Positions 35,093 to 44,977 of a DNA stretch of 64,000 nt are shown one piece after another. The translations under genes were made by a program, and so were the position numbers. This DNA comes from CBETVX01 sp965539935. GTDB lineage: Bacteria > Bacillota > Clostridia > Peptostreptococcales > Caminicellaceae. Each line of letters starts with the position of its first letter. Position 1 is the stretch's first letter. The DNA is taken from assembly GCA_965539935.1 (NCBI GenBank), contig CBETVX010000004.1, forward strand, positions 1 through 64,000. The letters are read 5' to 3'. Below the pieces are notes generated by a model that saw nothing but the letters and a program-made list of their open reading frames with translations, was not told where the DNA came from and did not search any database.

Positions 35093-36238
35093 TTATTCTT
35101 TATTCTTCTTTGGAGGCTTCGGTCCAAAGTACTGGTAATAATAACATTTAATTCGTCCATTATATAGCTTTCTATTTTTAGTTGCTTTTTTTCCAAAGCA
35201 CCTTTGAAACTCTTCATGGGAAGTAAGTACATAATAAGACCAAGTGTCTAATTTGCTAAATACCCTTCCCATCTCTTTATATAGATTTTCTACTTCATCC
35301 CTTTGGCTTAATCTTTCTCCATAGGGTGGATTACACACTATATATCCATACTTTTTCTTACTGCTTAGCTCAGATACTGGTCTTTTTTGAAAATGGATAC
35401 AATCATCTACCCCTGCTTCTATAGCATTATTTATGGCTATTTTTATGACCCTATTATCAATATCATATCCATGTATGTCAAGTTCTTTATCATATTCTAT
35501 GCTACTATATGCCTCTTTCTTAACTTTCTTCCATATTTCATCAGGTATGATATCCCACTTTTCTGATATAAAACTTCTATTTAAGCCAGGAGCTATATTT
35601 CTACCCATTAGTGCCGCTTCTATGGCTATAGTTCCCGACCCACAAAATGGGTCTATTAGAGAAATTTTAGGATTCCATCTGCTGATTTTTAACATTGCTG
35701 CTGCTAAGGTTTCCTTAAGGGGTGCAGCACTACCTACTTCCCTATATCCCCTCTTATGTAGTCCAACTCCGCTGGTATCCATCATTACGGTTACTTTATC
35801 CTTTAATATTGATACTAATATAGGGTATTTGCTTCCACTTTCACTAAACCAATCCTGTAGGTATATTTCCTTCATCTTTTCCACTATAGCCTTTTTCGAT
35901 ATGGCCTGTATATCCGATAAGCTAAACAACTGAGATTTCACTGACTTTGCATTTATAGGGAATTCTGCATCAATAGGTAAATAGTCTGTCCATGGCAGTG
36001 CCTTTACCTGCTGAAAAAGTTCTTCAAAGGTAGTTGCTTTAAATTCCCCTATTTTTAGATATACCCTATCGGCACATCTAAGCCAAAGATTTGATTTGCA
36101 AAGGGCCTCTTCATTACCTATAAAGGTTACTTTCCCATTTTCCACAGTTACATTATCGTATCCAAGGTCTTTAATTTCCTTTGCTACAATAGACTCAATA
36201 CCAAAGGTTGATGTTGCTATTATTTCGTATTTTGCCAT
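35093..36238 (-). CDS. THUMP-domain class I RNA methyltransferase (RlmL/YpsC type)
   Basis: 381 aa. A ferredoxin-like and THUMP RNA-binding N-terminus (about 1-165) precedes a Rossmann methyltransferase with LIDPFCGSGTIAIEAAL (SAM motif I) and the catalytic VCNPPYGERL. It resembles the N2-guanosine methyltransferase half of RlmL, in the single-domain YpsC form found in Firmicutes. The target is probably 23S rRNA. Confidence 0.93.
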   Translation of the reverse strand: MAKYEIIATSTFGIESIVAKEIKDLGYDNVTVENGKVTFIGNEEALCKSNLWLRCADRVYLKIGEFKATTFEELFQQVKALPWTDYLPIDAEFPINAKSVKSQLFSLSDIQAISKKAIVEKMKEIYLQDWFSESGSKYPILVSILKDKVTVMMDTSGVGLHKRGYREVGSAAPLKETLAAAMLKISRWNPKISLIDPFCGSGTIAIEAALMGRNIAPGLNRSFISEKWDIIPDEIWKKVKKEAYSSIEYDKELDIHGYDIDNRVIKIAINNAIEAGVDDCIHFQKRPVSELSSKKKYGYIVCNPPYGERLSQRDEVENLYKEMGRVFSKLDTWSYYVLTSHEEFQRCFGKKATKNRKLYNGRIKCYYYQYFGPKPPKKNKE

Positions 36239-36326
36239 TTTATCTCTCCTACTTTTTTTATTTTATCCTATAGTTATATTTTATATCTTTTTACGTTTCA
36301 TTATATATTAATTGACAATAAAAATT

Positions 36327-36345
36327 AGGTAGCCTTTAGCTACCT
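36327..36345 (-). terminator. Terminator of the tspO gene
   Basis: AGGTAGC/GCTACCT stem with a 5-base loop, followed by AATTTTTATT on the minus strand. Confidence 0.72.
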
Positions 36346-36481
36346 GTTTGCTATGTACATTATACCATTTATATTATAACATTAAAGAAAGAACCTTAAA
36401 TTAAATTGTATGTCTAAAGTCCTATAATCAAGTGTTTTTAAATATAAATTTGTTATATTATCTATCCTTATTTTTATTACA

Positions 36482-36976
36482 TCACTTATTTAGAAACCAT
36501 ATTGAAAAATTTAGTATTGCGGCAAAGGCAACCCATAGTATATATGGAATAAATAAGTAACCAGCTATTTTATCTATTCCATAGAATTTAACGGCAGTTA
36601 TAATTATTAAAACAAGTAATATTAATATTTCTATAAGTGCTATCCCCCTTAATCCCACGGTAAAGAATAAAATAGTCCATAGAAAATTAAATATTAGCTG
36701 CACTCCATACCACGTTAATGCTTCTTTTACATCATCATTTTCTTTTCTTTTCATCCAAACTCTATAACTAGCTACTCCCATCAAAGTATATAAAATAGCC
36801 CATACCGGTGCAAATATCCATCCTGGAGGTGCAAAATCTGGTTTAACTAATTCATCAAACATTGCATATGCATCTCTGGAAAAATAAGCACTTGCAAAAC
36901 CTAATAATTGTGGTATTAATATAGCTATAATTAATGCTATATAATTAACTTTACCATTAACTTTAAGTATTCTCAT
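36482..36976 (-). CDS. TspO/MBR family protein
   Basis: 164 aa, five membrane helices, with the tryptophan-rich WIFAPVWAILYTLMGVASYRVW signature. TspO proteins bind porphyrins and cholesterol-like ligands and are linked to photo-oxidative and stress responses. ATG at 36976 is chosen because GAGGAGGG is just upstream; a TTG at 36991 lies inside that site. Monocistronic. Confidence 0.93.
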   Translation of the reverse strand: MRILKVNGKVNYIALIIAILIPQLLGFASAYFSRDAYAMFDELVKPDFAPPGWIFAPVWAILYTLMGVASYRVWMKRKENDDVKEALTWYGVQLIFNFLWTILFFTVGLRGIALIEILILLVLIIITAVKFYGIDKIAGYLFIPYILWVAFAAILNFSIWFLNK

Positions 36977-37224
36977 TAGATCCCTCCTCAACTTTATACC
37001 CTATGAGAAATTATTGATAAACCTTATTCATTCCTCTTATATATAATTTGTATTCATTTACTTAAAATTTATACAAATATATAGGCTAAATATAATCAGA
37101 TCTATGTTTAGAGGGATTACTAATAACTTATTTAATTTAATATCTTTAAAATCTATTTGAACTCATTAGTAAAATAAACTCTATATATGGATTTTTTTGT
37201 AGAAAAATAGTTGATTTTGTGCCT

Positions 37225-37257
37225 TTATCCACATAATCCACAATATATTGTGGGTAA
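37225..37257. promoter_or_regulatory. DnaA-box cluster 24 kb from oriC
   Basis: TTATCCACA (37225-37233, exact), the abutting TAATCCACA (37234-37242, one mismatch) and an inverted TGTGGGTAA (37249-37257, one mismatch). The two inner ones frame the palindrome CCACAATATATTGTGG (37238-37253). They lie in an AT-rich gap of 311 bp between tspO and the coiled-coil gene. Confidence 0.55.
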
Positions 37258-37287
37258 CTTTAACTCTAACTTTAATTTATATGTTTT

Positions 37288-38232
37288 TTAATCTAATTTA
37301 ATGTTTTCAATAATATCTTTCTTATCTTTTTCTAAGTTTGTCAGTCTTTCATTATTATTCTTCAACTCATATTTAAGTTTATTAATTAAGTTTATTACAT
37401 CATTTATAGTGCTAGCTACCCTCATCTTATAATCATTTATTCTTCTTTGTACTGTTAAATCAGCAAATAATCCATCAAAAAAATAATCGGCAAAGGTTAA
37501 GAAGGAGCCTATTTCTATTTCTAAGTTTATACTACTTCCTATATCCTTTAACTCTCTATGAAATCTTCTTAAATGACTTTGGGCCATGGTTATTTCATTT
37601 CTGGCTGCATTTAGTCTAGAGTGTTTTGCCATGGTTGATATCATTCCTCCACCTAATATGTCCCAAGTACCCCATGCTCCAGCTGAATCTAGATTTTCTT
37701 TAACTTTATCTAATGAATTAAGAAGAACATACCCTGCATCTATGGCTTCCTTTATTTCTTTATTTTTATCCATTATATTAGTTTCTTCATTAATTACTTT
37801 ATTTAACTTTATACTTATTTCACTATTTGACTCTAATATTGACCTTTCCTTTTCTTCTAATAGTAAATTATATTCCTTTTCCACAGCTTCTAATTCATCT
37901 ATCTTTCTTTTTGTTCTTGAGATATCCTTATCCAACATCTCAATCTCCTTAACATGACTATCATACTTGAGCTTTGCAGCAAGAGCTTCTTGTTTTTCCT
38001 TTTCTAAAATATCTGCTTTATCTCCAACTATGGAATGATAAAAGTTGGCAAAGGATATACCCTCTAGCTTTTCCACATCTAATTCTTCTTTTTTAAGTTT
38101 TTTATAAAGACCTTCTTTCATATTTTTTAACTCTTTTATTTGACTATTCATTTCAGCTAATTTTCTCTCTAATCTACTTTTTTCAGCTAATTTAATCTTT
38201 ATAGCTGAGATTCGATCATCTATATTTCCCAT
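37288..38232 (-). CDS. Coiled-coil protein of unknown function
   Basis: 314 aa, almost wholly helical and charged, with long coiled coils at about 1-60 and 75-165 and again near the C-terminus. The centre carries a glycine-rich GAWGTWDILGGGMISTMAKHSRLNAARNE segment. No signal peptide or membrane helix. I do not recognise it beyond a resemblance to uncharacterised Firmicute coiled-coil proteins with the same glycine-rich WDxLGGG core. A DnaA-box cluster lies just past its 3' end. Confidence 0.75.
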   Translation of the reverse strand: MGNIDDRISAIKIKLAEKSRLERKLAEMNSQIKELKNMKEGLYKKLKKEELDVEKLEGISFANFYHSIVGDKADILEKEKQEALAAKLKYDSHVKEIEMLDKDISRTKRKIDELEAVEKEYNLLLEEKERSILESNSEISIKLNKVINEETNIMDKNKEIKEAIDAGYVLLNSLDKVKENLDSAGAWGTWDILGGGMISTMAKHSRLNAARNEITMAQSHLRRFHRELKDIGSSINLEIEIGSFLTFADYFFDGLFADLTVQRRINDYKMRVASTINDVINLINKLKYELKNNNERLTNLEKDKKDIIENIKLD

Positions 38233-38343
38233 TTATTATTCTCCCTTCTCTTTTCTTACAACTCAATATCTTTATTTTACAATTAATTTATACCCTTTTT
38301 ATAATATTTTTAGATAAATTCTGAAAATTTTAAGAAATATTTA

Positions 38344-38365
38344 AGACTCAGGGTAAACTGAGTCT
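38344..38365 (-). terminator. Terminator of the Mrp-type operon
   Basis: AGACTCAG/CTGAGTCT stem with a 6-base loop, followed by TAAATATTTCTT on the minus strand, just past the last antiporter gene. Confidence 0.75.
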
Positions 38366-38370
38366 ATTTA

Positions 38371-40392
38371 TCATATTAATAGGGCTACTAAAATAGCCAC
38401 TAACATTATTGCAAATATAAATACTGCATAGATAATACTATTCATTCTATTTCTTACACCAAGTAATAACTCTGAAAAGGTAATTATCTCAGTACCTATA
38501 TTCCCTTTTATAGTCTTTCCATCTATTTTTTCTAACTCTCTAATAGCACCGTCTTTAATTTCCTTAGTCTTTTTCTTTACATCTATATTCAATATATCGG
38601 GGTTCTTTATCTTTATTCCACTTAAGGATTTAATAAAATTCATAACATATGTCACCATATTTATAATCCCTCTATCTACTACATGAAAGAAAGCTGAACT
38701 GCTTTTATAAAGTAATATTCCAATGGGAATATAAAGGTCTTCCTCAAGCTTAAACCATTTCAGGGATGGATTAACATATATAGGCCTATTTCCATCTCTA
38801 TTTCTAAGGAACTTTCTTATAAAACCAAAGAATATAATTGACCCATATAGCATTGATAATAAAGAACTCCTTATACTATGCCAAGTATAGAAATTGGGCT
38901 CTATGTGTCCATGGGATTGAAATATCTCCAAAGTTCCATCTAGCATATTAAGGACTAAACTAGGTTTGAGTCCTATAAATATAATTGTTCCACTTAATAC
39001 AATCATAGGCACAAAGGCTCTTTTTCTTATATGCTCTTTATACTGTCCTTGGTATCTATCATCTTCCTCAATAAATACAGTAACAAATATCTTTAGAAGA
39101 TATGCCACTGTAAAACTACTCCCTATAGTGAAAGCTATCTCTGCAATAGTCCACCATATATTATGATACATATGATGGGCTTCTGACAAGGCTTCATGAA
39201 GTAAAGTCTTACTTATAAATCCATTAAAACCAGGCATACCTATTATAGCAAAAAATCCTATTGTAAATAAAATCTTCAAAATCCATTTGTTACGGCCGAA
39301 ACCTCTTATTTTATTAATACTAACATCATGAATAATCATATATATCTTTCCTGCACAAAGGAACAATAAAACCTTAAATATGGCATGATTAAATATATGA
39401 TACAAAAGACCATATATTGCTATTGCATTGTGATCACCCAATAATCCCACAAGCCCTAAGCCCACTAATATATATCCCACTTGGCTCATACTACTATAGG
39501 CCAATATTCTCTTCATATTTCTTTGAAAGAGGGCTAAAAATCCTCCCAAAATCATATTTATGAATCCTAAAACAATTATCACAGTGGCTACAATTAAATC
39601 TCCCTTCATAATGAAAGCCGACATAATTATTATTCCGAAAATTCCTGTTTTAACTAATATGCCTGATAATATAGCACTGGCAGGGGAAGGAGCTGCTGGG
39701 TGGGCCTTTGGAAGCCATACATGAAGTGGCACAACGCTGGCCTTAACAGCAAATCCTATTATAATAAGGGCTGTTATGAGATACTTGATATTATCTAATT
39801 CCTTTACTTTATCTTGAAGTCCCGTTATATTCAAGGTCCCCGTATAATCAAATAGTAGGAATAATCCCATTAAAAGCACAAGACCACCTATTATTGCCAT
39901 GGAAATATAAGACCTTCCTGCTTCATGGGCATATTCATCCTCATCATGAATTACTAATAAATAGGAGGTAAATGACATTATTTCAAAAAATGTAAATAAA
40001 TTAATAAGATTCTCCGATAAGAATATCCCAATGGTACTCCCCAAAGTGAGCATAAAAAAGGAATAATATCTATTTCTGTTTTTATACTTTATGAGATATT
40101 GGGTTGAATACATTGTAGTTAAAAACCATACAAAGGCCGTTATCCAAAGAAATACATATCTAAAGATATCTAGCTTTAAATATAGTCCTGTACCCATAAT
40201 ATCTGATATATAAATCTCTATGGGTTCATGTATATATTTAAATAGCCAAGTTACTATTATAAAAACTAATCCTGTAACTATAACATTAAATATATCCCTA
40301 TATCTTTCATTTCTTCTTCCTATCAACCATCCAATTAAAGATGCCATAAATGGAAGAATAAGTATTACTAATAAAAGCAATTTGGTAGTCAT
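38371..40392 (-). CDS. Antiporter subunit, NuoL/MrpA-like
   Basis: 673 aa, NuoL/M/N superfamily, about 14-16 membrane helices. Motifs include HVWLPKAHPAAPSPASAILSG (key lysine and histidine helix), GILVKTGIFG and RNMKRILAYSSMSQVGYI. A C-terminal extension (about 530-673) carries an amphipathic segment and a final helix. It is the third antiporter-type subunit of the operon. MrpA normally also contains the MbhD- and MbhE-like parts at its C-terminus; here they are separate genes (44448 and 44172). Last gene of the operon. Confidence 0.88.
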   Translation of the reverse strand: MTTKLLLLVILILPFMASLIGWLIGRRNERYRDIFNVIVTGLVFIIVTWLFKYIHEPIEIYISDIMGTGLYLKLDIFRYVFLWITAFVWFLTTMYSTQYLIKYKNRNRYYSFFMLTLGSTIGIFLSENLINLFTFFEIMSFTSYLLVIHDEDEYAHEAGRSYISMAIIGGLVLLMGLFLLFDYTGTLNITGLQDKVKELDNIKYLITALIIIGFAVKASVVPLHVWLPKAHPAAPSPASAILSGILVKTGIFGIIIMSAFIMKGDLIVATVIIVLGFINMILGGFLALFQRNMKRILAYSSMSQVGYILVGLGLVGLLGDHNAIAIYGLLYHIFNHAIFKVLLFLCAGKIYMIIHDVSINKIRGFGRNKWILKILFTIGFFAIIGMPGFNGFISKTLLHEALSEAHHMYHNIWWTIAEIAFTIGSSFTVAYLLKIFVTVFIEEDDRYQGQYKEHIRKRAFVPMIVLSGTIIFIGLKPSLVLNMLDGTLEIFQSHGHIEPNFYTWHSIRSSLLSMLYGSIIFFGFIRKFLRNRDGNRPIYVNPSLKWFKLEEDLYIPIGILLYKSSSAFFHVVDRGIINMVTYVMNFIKSLSGIKIKNPDILNIDVKKKTKEIKDGAIRELEKIDGKTIKGNIGTEIITFSELLLGVRNRMNSIIYAVFIFAIMLVAILVALLI

Positions 40393-40403
40393 TTATTTAC
40401 CTC

Positions 40404-41858
40404 CTAAACCACATCTAAAACTATCGTGTCTATAAAACTTAATACTATATTGGGAAAAAGTCCCAAAAGAACTACTATTCCTGTTAAAGTTATTATTGGA
40501 ACCAACATAAATAAAGGTGCTTCCTTAGTATCCTTCTTTTTTTCATCCCCTGGAAAAAATGCTGTTATAACTATTGGGAGTAAGTACCCAGCCGTTAGTA
40601 AAGCACTAAGAAGTAGTATTATTACGAATATAGCTCTATTCTCTTTTAATCCACCTAAAGCTAAATACCATTTACTTACAAATCCATTTGTAGGGGGTAT
40701 TCCAATCAATGAAACTGAAGATATGGCAAAACACCACATAGTTATAGGCATCTTTTTTCCTATACCCTTCATCTCATGGATATATTTTTTACCGGTTTTA
40801 TAGTATATGGCTCCAGCACAGAAAAACAGAGTTATTTTTATAACTGCATGGTTAACTAAATGAAGTAATCCTCCTGTAAGTGAATTTTCATTTAAAAGCA
40901 CTATTCCAAGTAATATATATCCCAATTGACTTACAGTGGAGTAAGCTAATCTTTTTTTCAGATTATCCTGATGAAGTGCCAACAATGACCCCATCAATAT
41001 AGTAAGTATTACTAAAATACTTATATAGTAATTTCCATGTATTTTATTTATAACTTCCACACCAAATATATAATAACTTATTCTAATAAGGGCAAATATT
41101 CCAGATTTAACTACTGCCACTGCATGTAGTAATGAACTAACAGGGGTTGGTGCAACCATTGCAGCTGGTAACCATGAATGAAATGGAACCAGTGCAGCCT
41201 TAACTCCAAAACCTATAAACATAACCATATAGATTATCAGTAATAATTTATCATTGTATATTTCTATATTTTGTAATACTCCATGGGGAGTAAAGACAAA
41301 ATTATTATTTAAGCTATATAATAGAATTATTCCAAGGAGAGCAAGGGTTGCCCCACCTAATGAGTATATTAAATATTTTTTGCCTACCCTTAAAGCTTCC
41401 TCACTTCCACTATGAATAACCAGTGGAAAGGTAGCTAAAGTTAAAAATTCATAAAATAGATACAGGGTAAATATGTTTCCTGCAAAGGCTATGCCCACTG
41501 TAACCCCTAGGGTAAGCATAAAATATACAAAGAATCGCTTTTCCTTCCCTTCATGTTCCATATAACTCATTGAATAAAATGTTGTAAAAATCCAAAGTAT
41601 CGATGCTAACATTACAAATAAAATTCCAAGTTTATCTATCTTAAAATATATATCCAGCAAGTTATTTATTTTTATTAAATGTATTTCTTTTATCCCCTCT
41701 AAATTTATTAATAGTAGAAAAAGAAATATAAGGTTTAATATTACTGATGTTGCTATATAAATATTTCTCTTAACTTTACTACTAAACTTAGTTATCCCCA
41801 TAATTATGGCTGCTATTTGAGGGAAGAATATAGGGATAATAATAAATATGTTTTTCAA
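40404..41858 (-). CDS. Antiporter subunit D-like (NuoM/N/MrpD family)
   Basis: 484 aa, about 14 membrane helices. VPFHSWLPAAMVAPTPVSSLLHAVAVVKSG and LKKRLAYSTVSQLGYILLG give the conserved proton-channel lysine and histidine residues. A second MrpD-type subunit beside the one at 41872. The start is TTG at 41858 behind GGGAGG. Confidence 0.9.
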   Translation of the reverse strand: MKNIFIIIPIFFPQIAAIIMGITKFSSKVKRNIYIATSVILNLIFLFLLLINLEGIKEIHLIKINNLLDIYFKIDKLGILFVMLASILWIFTTFYSMSYMEHEGKEKRFFVYFMLTLGVTVGIAFAGNIFTLYLFYEFLTLATFPLVIHSGSEEALRVGKKYLIYSLGGATLALLGIILLYSLNNNFVFTPHGVLQNIEIYNDKLLLIIYMVMFIGFGVKAALVPFHSWLPAAMVAPTPVSSLLHAVAVVKSGIFALIRISYYIFGVEVINKIHGNYYISILVILTILMGSLLALHQDNLKKRLAYSTVSQLGYILLGIVLLNENSLTGGLLHLVNHAVIKITLFFCAGAIYYKTGKKYIHEMKGIGKKMPITMWCFAISSVSLIGIPPTNGFVSKWYLALGGLKENRAIFVIILLLSALLTAGYLLPIVITAFFPGDEKKKDTKEAPLFMLVPIITLTGIVVLLGLFPNIVLSFIDTIVLDVV

Positions 41859-41871
41859 TTGACTTACCTCC

Positions 41872-43356
41872 CTATCTATTAACCAATACTATTGCCTTAT
41901 CTATTACCTCAATTATTCCATTGGATGCTATACCTAAATACAATATACCTATGGCTAAAACTATAATAGGAAGTATTTTTATTATCGGCTTTTCCTTAGA
42001 TTTAAACACTTTATCCTTTAGATACTCCTCTCCAAAAAATCCATTTATTACTATAGGGAAATAATAGAGGGCATTTAATAAACTACTAATAAGAATAACT
42101 ATAACAAATAGACTTCTATTGGCATCTATACTTCCAATGGCAAAATTAAACTTACTTATAAATCCAGGAAATAGAGGAATACCTACCATAGAAAGGGCTC
42201 CCAATGTAAATATCCCTAAAGTGATTGGCATCTCCTTTCCTACTCCCTTCAGGTTCTTAACATATTTTTCTCCAGTTTGCTCAATAATAGTTCCTACCAC
42301 TAAAAACAGCGATGACTTTACAACTGCATGGTTAATAATATGAAAAACAGCTGCAACAAGACCAAGCTTATTGCCTAAACCTATACCAAAAAAGATATAT
42401 CCCATCTGAGCAACGCTAGAATATGCTATTATCCTCTTTAAATCTTTTTGCATTATGGCAAAAACTGACCCCATTATCATGCCTAAACTTCCAAGTACAA
42501 GAACTATCATAAGTATTGGAAAGCTCTTTATTATCTCATATCCAAATACCCTATAGAGTATTTTAATAAACAGTATTATATATGCTTTAAGAACCAAGGC
42601 CGAAAGTATAGCACTTGAAGTTGAAGGTGCATTTGAATGGGCATCTGGAAGCCATACATGCATTGGAAACATTGCGCTTTTAACTCCAAGTCCTGCAGTA
42701 AATAGACCTAAGGATATAAGTACACTTTTTTCATAAACTACAAAATTAGTTGCAATTTCCCTATTGATATAAGATATATTTAAATTTCCTGTTATAGAGT
42801 ATATAAAGGCTATACCCATTAAAACTAACCCCGATCCAACACTACTTAGTATTAAGTATTTAAGTGCTGCTCTAATGTTTTCCTTTTTATCCTTTACTAT
42901 TACTATTCCACAGGCCGCAATATTACTTATCTCTATAAAAACAAAGGCATTAAATAAATCATTAGTAAATACTATACCTAAAAGTGCACCTATTAATAGG
43001 TTTATAAGGGTATAGTAAAGGGGTATTTTAGATTTATTAAGTTCTTTATTTACACTATATACAGAGTACCATAGTATTATTGAACATATTGTAGTGAATA
43101 ATATGGCCATAATAGATTCTAGGATTCCTATTTGAAGCTCTATTCCCCATGGAGAGTCATAGTGACCTACTCTGTATAATATATCTCCTTGACTATTTGC
43201 ATATGTAAAAATAGCAATAGACAAAATTGAAGATATAATCATGGATATAAGTCCTATTCCCTTAACTACTTTTTCTTTTTTTACAAGTGGCATAGTAAAT
43301 GCACTTATAAAAAGTATCAAAATAATTATTAATGGAAAGTTTTGAATTGTGGTCAT
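41872..43356 (-). CDS. mrpD: Mrp antiporter subunit D
   Basis: 494 aa, about 14 membrane helices. It has MFPMHVWLPDAHSNAPSTSSAILSALVLKAY and LKRIIAYSSVAQMGYIFFGI, the MrpD/NuoN proton-path motifs. ATG at 43356 (GAGGGGTG six bases before) is preferred; a GTG three codons earlier would overlap mrpC. It forms the main Na+/H+ transporting unit with MrpA. Confidence 0.92.
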   Translation of the reverse strand: MTTIQNFPLIIILILFISAFTMPLVKKEKVVKGIGLISMIISSILSIAIFTYANSQGDILYRVGHYDSPWGIELQIGILESIMAILFTTICSIILWYSVYSVNKELNKSKIPLYYTLINLLIGALLGIVFTNDLFNAFVFIEISNIAACGIVIVKDKKENIRAALKYLILSSVGSGLVLMGIAFIYSITGNLNISYINREIATNFVVYEKSVLISLGLFTAGLGVKSAMFPMHVWLPDAHSNAPSTSSAILSALVLKAYIILFIKILYRVFGYEIIKSFPILMIVLVLGSLGMIMGSVFAIMQKDLKRIIAYSSVAQMGYIFFGIGLGNKLGLVAAVFHIINHAVVKSSLFLVVGTIIEQTGEKYVKNLKGVGKEMPITLGIFTLGALSMVGIPLFPGFISKFNFAIGSIDANRSLFVIVILISSLLNALYYFPIVINGFFGEEYLKDKVFKSKEKPIIKILPIIVLAIGILYLGIASNGIIEVIDKAIVLVNR

Positions 43357-43357
43357 A

Positions 43358-43720
43358 TTAATCACCCCTCATTTTCATTATCTCATCTAATTCTATAGTT
43401 CCATATTTTTCATAAAACTTTATTGTTAAAGCCAGTGCAAAGGCTGTTATACTTACTGCTACTACAATCCCTGTAAGCATTAGGGCAGTTGGAACTGGGT
43501 TAACATATCCTTCTACTCCTTTATATGCTCCCCTTATAATTGGAGCTTCTTTATCTGCTATATATCCCTTAGCAATAAAAAATAAAAATATAGCCGTATC
43601 CATAATATTCATTCCAATAATCTTCTTTATTAAATTGTTATGTAGAAGAAGTGTGACAAAACCAACTCCAAACAATATAATAGAAGCCGTTTCAAAATAA
43701 TTAGTTATTAATCCTTCCAT
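43358..43720 (-). CDS. mrpC: Mrp antiporter subunit C (NuoK-like)
   Basis: 120 aa, three membrane helices, NuoK/MnhC family (NNLIKKIIGMNIMDTAIFLFF and PTALMLTGIVVAVSITAFALAL). It supplies the conserved glutamates of the small-subunit proton channel. Start ATG at 43720 behind GAGGGG, two bases past the MrpB gene's stop. Confidence 0.93.
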   Translation of the reverse strand: MEGLITNYFETASIILFGVGFVTLLLHNNLIKKIIGMNIMDTAIFLFFIAKGYIADKEAPIIRGAYKGVEGYVNPVPTALMLTGIVVAVSITAFALALTIKFYEKYGTIELDEIMKMRGD

Positions 43721-43722
43721 AG

Positions 43723-44142
43723 TTATATTGTCCCCTCATAAAATAATGTGAAAAATACATAGACAGTTATTGCAACTACAATTCCCACTGCAATATTAAG
43801 TGGTAATATATAACCTGCTGAAAAAAGTTTACCAGGTGTTCCCAAGGGCATTTGGGGGCCATGTATATGTGCTCCTCCAGTAATAAAGCTGTAACCCTTC
43901 AATCCACCATAAAATATAAGTGACCCGCATAAAAACCTTATTATCATTTTGTAATTTAAACTTCTATTTATTTTTTCCCTACCAAAGATTATTCTGTAAA
44001 GTATTAGACTTGTTCCTATTATTGTGCCTCCAGCAAATCCTCCACCGGGAGATAAATGACCAAATATAATTACATAAAGACCAAATACTTGTATAAAGGG
44101 AATTATTATTTTTCCTATTTCAACTAATATGATATTGTTCAT
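43723..44142 (-). CDS. mrpB: Mrp antiporter subunit B (MnhB)
   Basis: 139 aa, about four membrane helices, with the MnhB signature LSPGGGFAGGTIIG. The ATG at 44142 follows GGTGGTG; the frame extends to a GTG at 44157. The separate MbhD- and MbhE-like genes lie just upstream. Confidence 0.92.
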   Translation of the reverse strand: MNNIILVEIGKIIIPFIQVFGLYVIIFGHLSPGGGFAGGTIIGTSLILYRIIFGREKINRSLNYKMIIRFLCGSLIFYGGLKGYSFITGGAHIHGPQMPLGTPGKLFSAGYILPLNIAVGIVVAITVYVFFTLFYEGTI

Positions 44143-44171
44143 AATAGTCACCACCAATCATTGTCTTTTTG

Positions 44172-44447
44172 CTAATTATCATTTTTCTTCAGCGCTATTA
44201 TTACCGCCACTACTCCTGTAAAAAGTACCGTAGCTTCTCCAAATGTATCAAAGGCTCTATAATCTAGGATTATTCCTGTTACAATATTTTGAGCCCCAGT
44301 TTCCTCTACTCCTTTTTCAATATATCTATTGGATACATAGTTATTTGCTGGATTATTTATATCTCCAAAATCAGGAAGGTCCTGTACTCCTATCAATAAA
44401 ATTCCAATTAGTATTACACTAAGTGATATTGAAAGCAATTTTCTCAT
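44172..44447 (-). CDS. MbhE-like membrane subunit
   Basis: 91 aa with a first hydrophobic helix, a hydrophilic loop and DYRAFDTFGEATVLFTGVVAVIIALKK at the C-terminus, as in MbhE and the terminal part of MrpA. Separate rather than fused to MrpA. Start ATG at 44447 behind AGAGGTGG; its codons directly abut the stop of the MbhD-like gene. Confidence 0.85.
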   Translation of the reverse strand: MRKLLSISLSVILIGILLIGVQDLPDFGDINNPANNYVSNRYIEKGVEETGAQNIVTGIILDYRAFDTFGEATVLFTGVVAVIIALKKNDN

Positions 44448-44684
44448 TTATTTTCCACCTCTAATTCTCCTTAATGTGAGAATAAATAATAAAGTTGTTA
44501 TTCCTGCTCCTACTGCAGCCTCGGTAATGGCAAGGTCTGGGGCATTAAGTTGCTGCCATAGTATTGCCATAACTAAGCTATAGGCCATAAATACTATTAT
44601 TGCTCCTAATAAATTCTTTATTGAAGATACTGCTATAGAGCACCCTATTAAAAATAAGAGCATAATAACACTAAAAATATTCAT
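44448..44684 (-). CDS. MbhD-like (DUF4040) membrane subunit
   Basis: 78 aa, three short helices with LNAPDLAITEAAVGAGITTLLFI, the conserved MbhD/MrpA C-terminal motif with its glutamate. Overlaps the mrpG stop by four bases, giving translational coupling. Confidence 0.88.
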   Translation of the reverse strand: MNIFSVIMLLFLIGCSIAVSSIKNLLGAIIVFMAYSLVMAILWQQLNAPDLAITEAAVGAGITTLLFILTLRRIRGGK

Positions 44685-44977
44685 TTTATTTCACGTCCTT
44701 TATCTAGGGATTTATATGCTGCTTTACTTATTAGATGGGTTGCTGTGGGAGCAGTGATCCATAGAAATACTATTGCTAATATAAGCTTAATACTCGATAC
44801 ATTAAATCCACTATATATAGTTAAACTGATTAAACATAATATGGCCCCTAAAGTATCACATTTTGCTGCACTATGGGCACGGGTAAATATATCGGGTAGT
44901 CTTAATATACCTATTGTTCCTACTGTTAAGAAAAATAGTCCACCTATCATAGATATGAATATAAATATAATTTTCAT
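44681..44977 (-). CDS. mrpG: Mrp antiporter subunit G
   Basis: 98 aa, about three membrane helices, with the MnhG pattern GILRLPDIFTRAHSAAKCDTLGA and a cytoplasmic charged tail. It overlaps mrpF by one base and the MbhD-like gene by four. Confidence 0.93.
   Translation of the reverse strand: MKIIFIFISMIGGLFFLTVGTIGILRLPDIFTRAHSAAKCDTLGAILCLISLTIYSGFNVSSIKLILAIVFLWITAPTATHLISKAAYKSLDKGREIK

Noticed and set aside
37236..37255. Palindrome read as a terminator of the coiled-coil gene
   Set aside because: No T-run follows on the minus strand, and the halves match DnaA boxes better.
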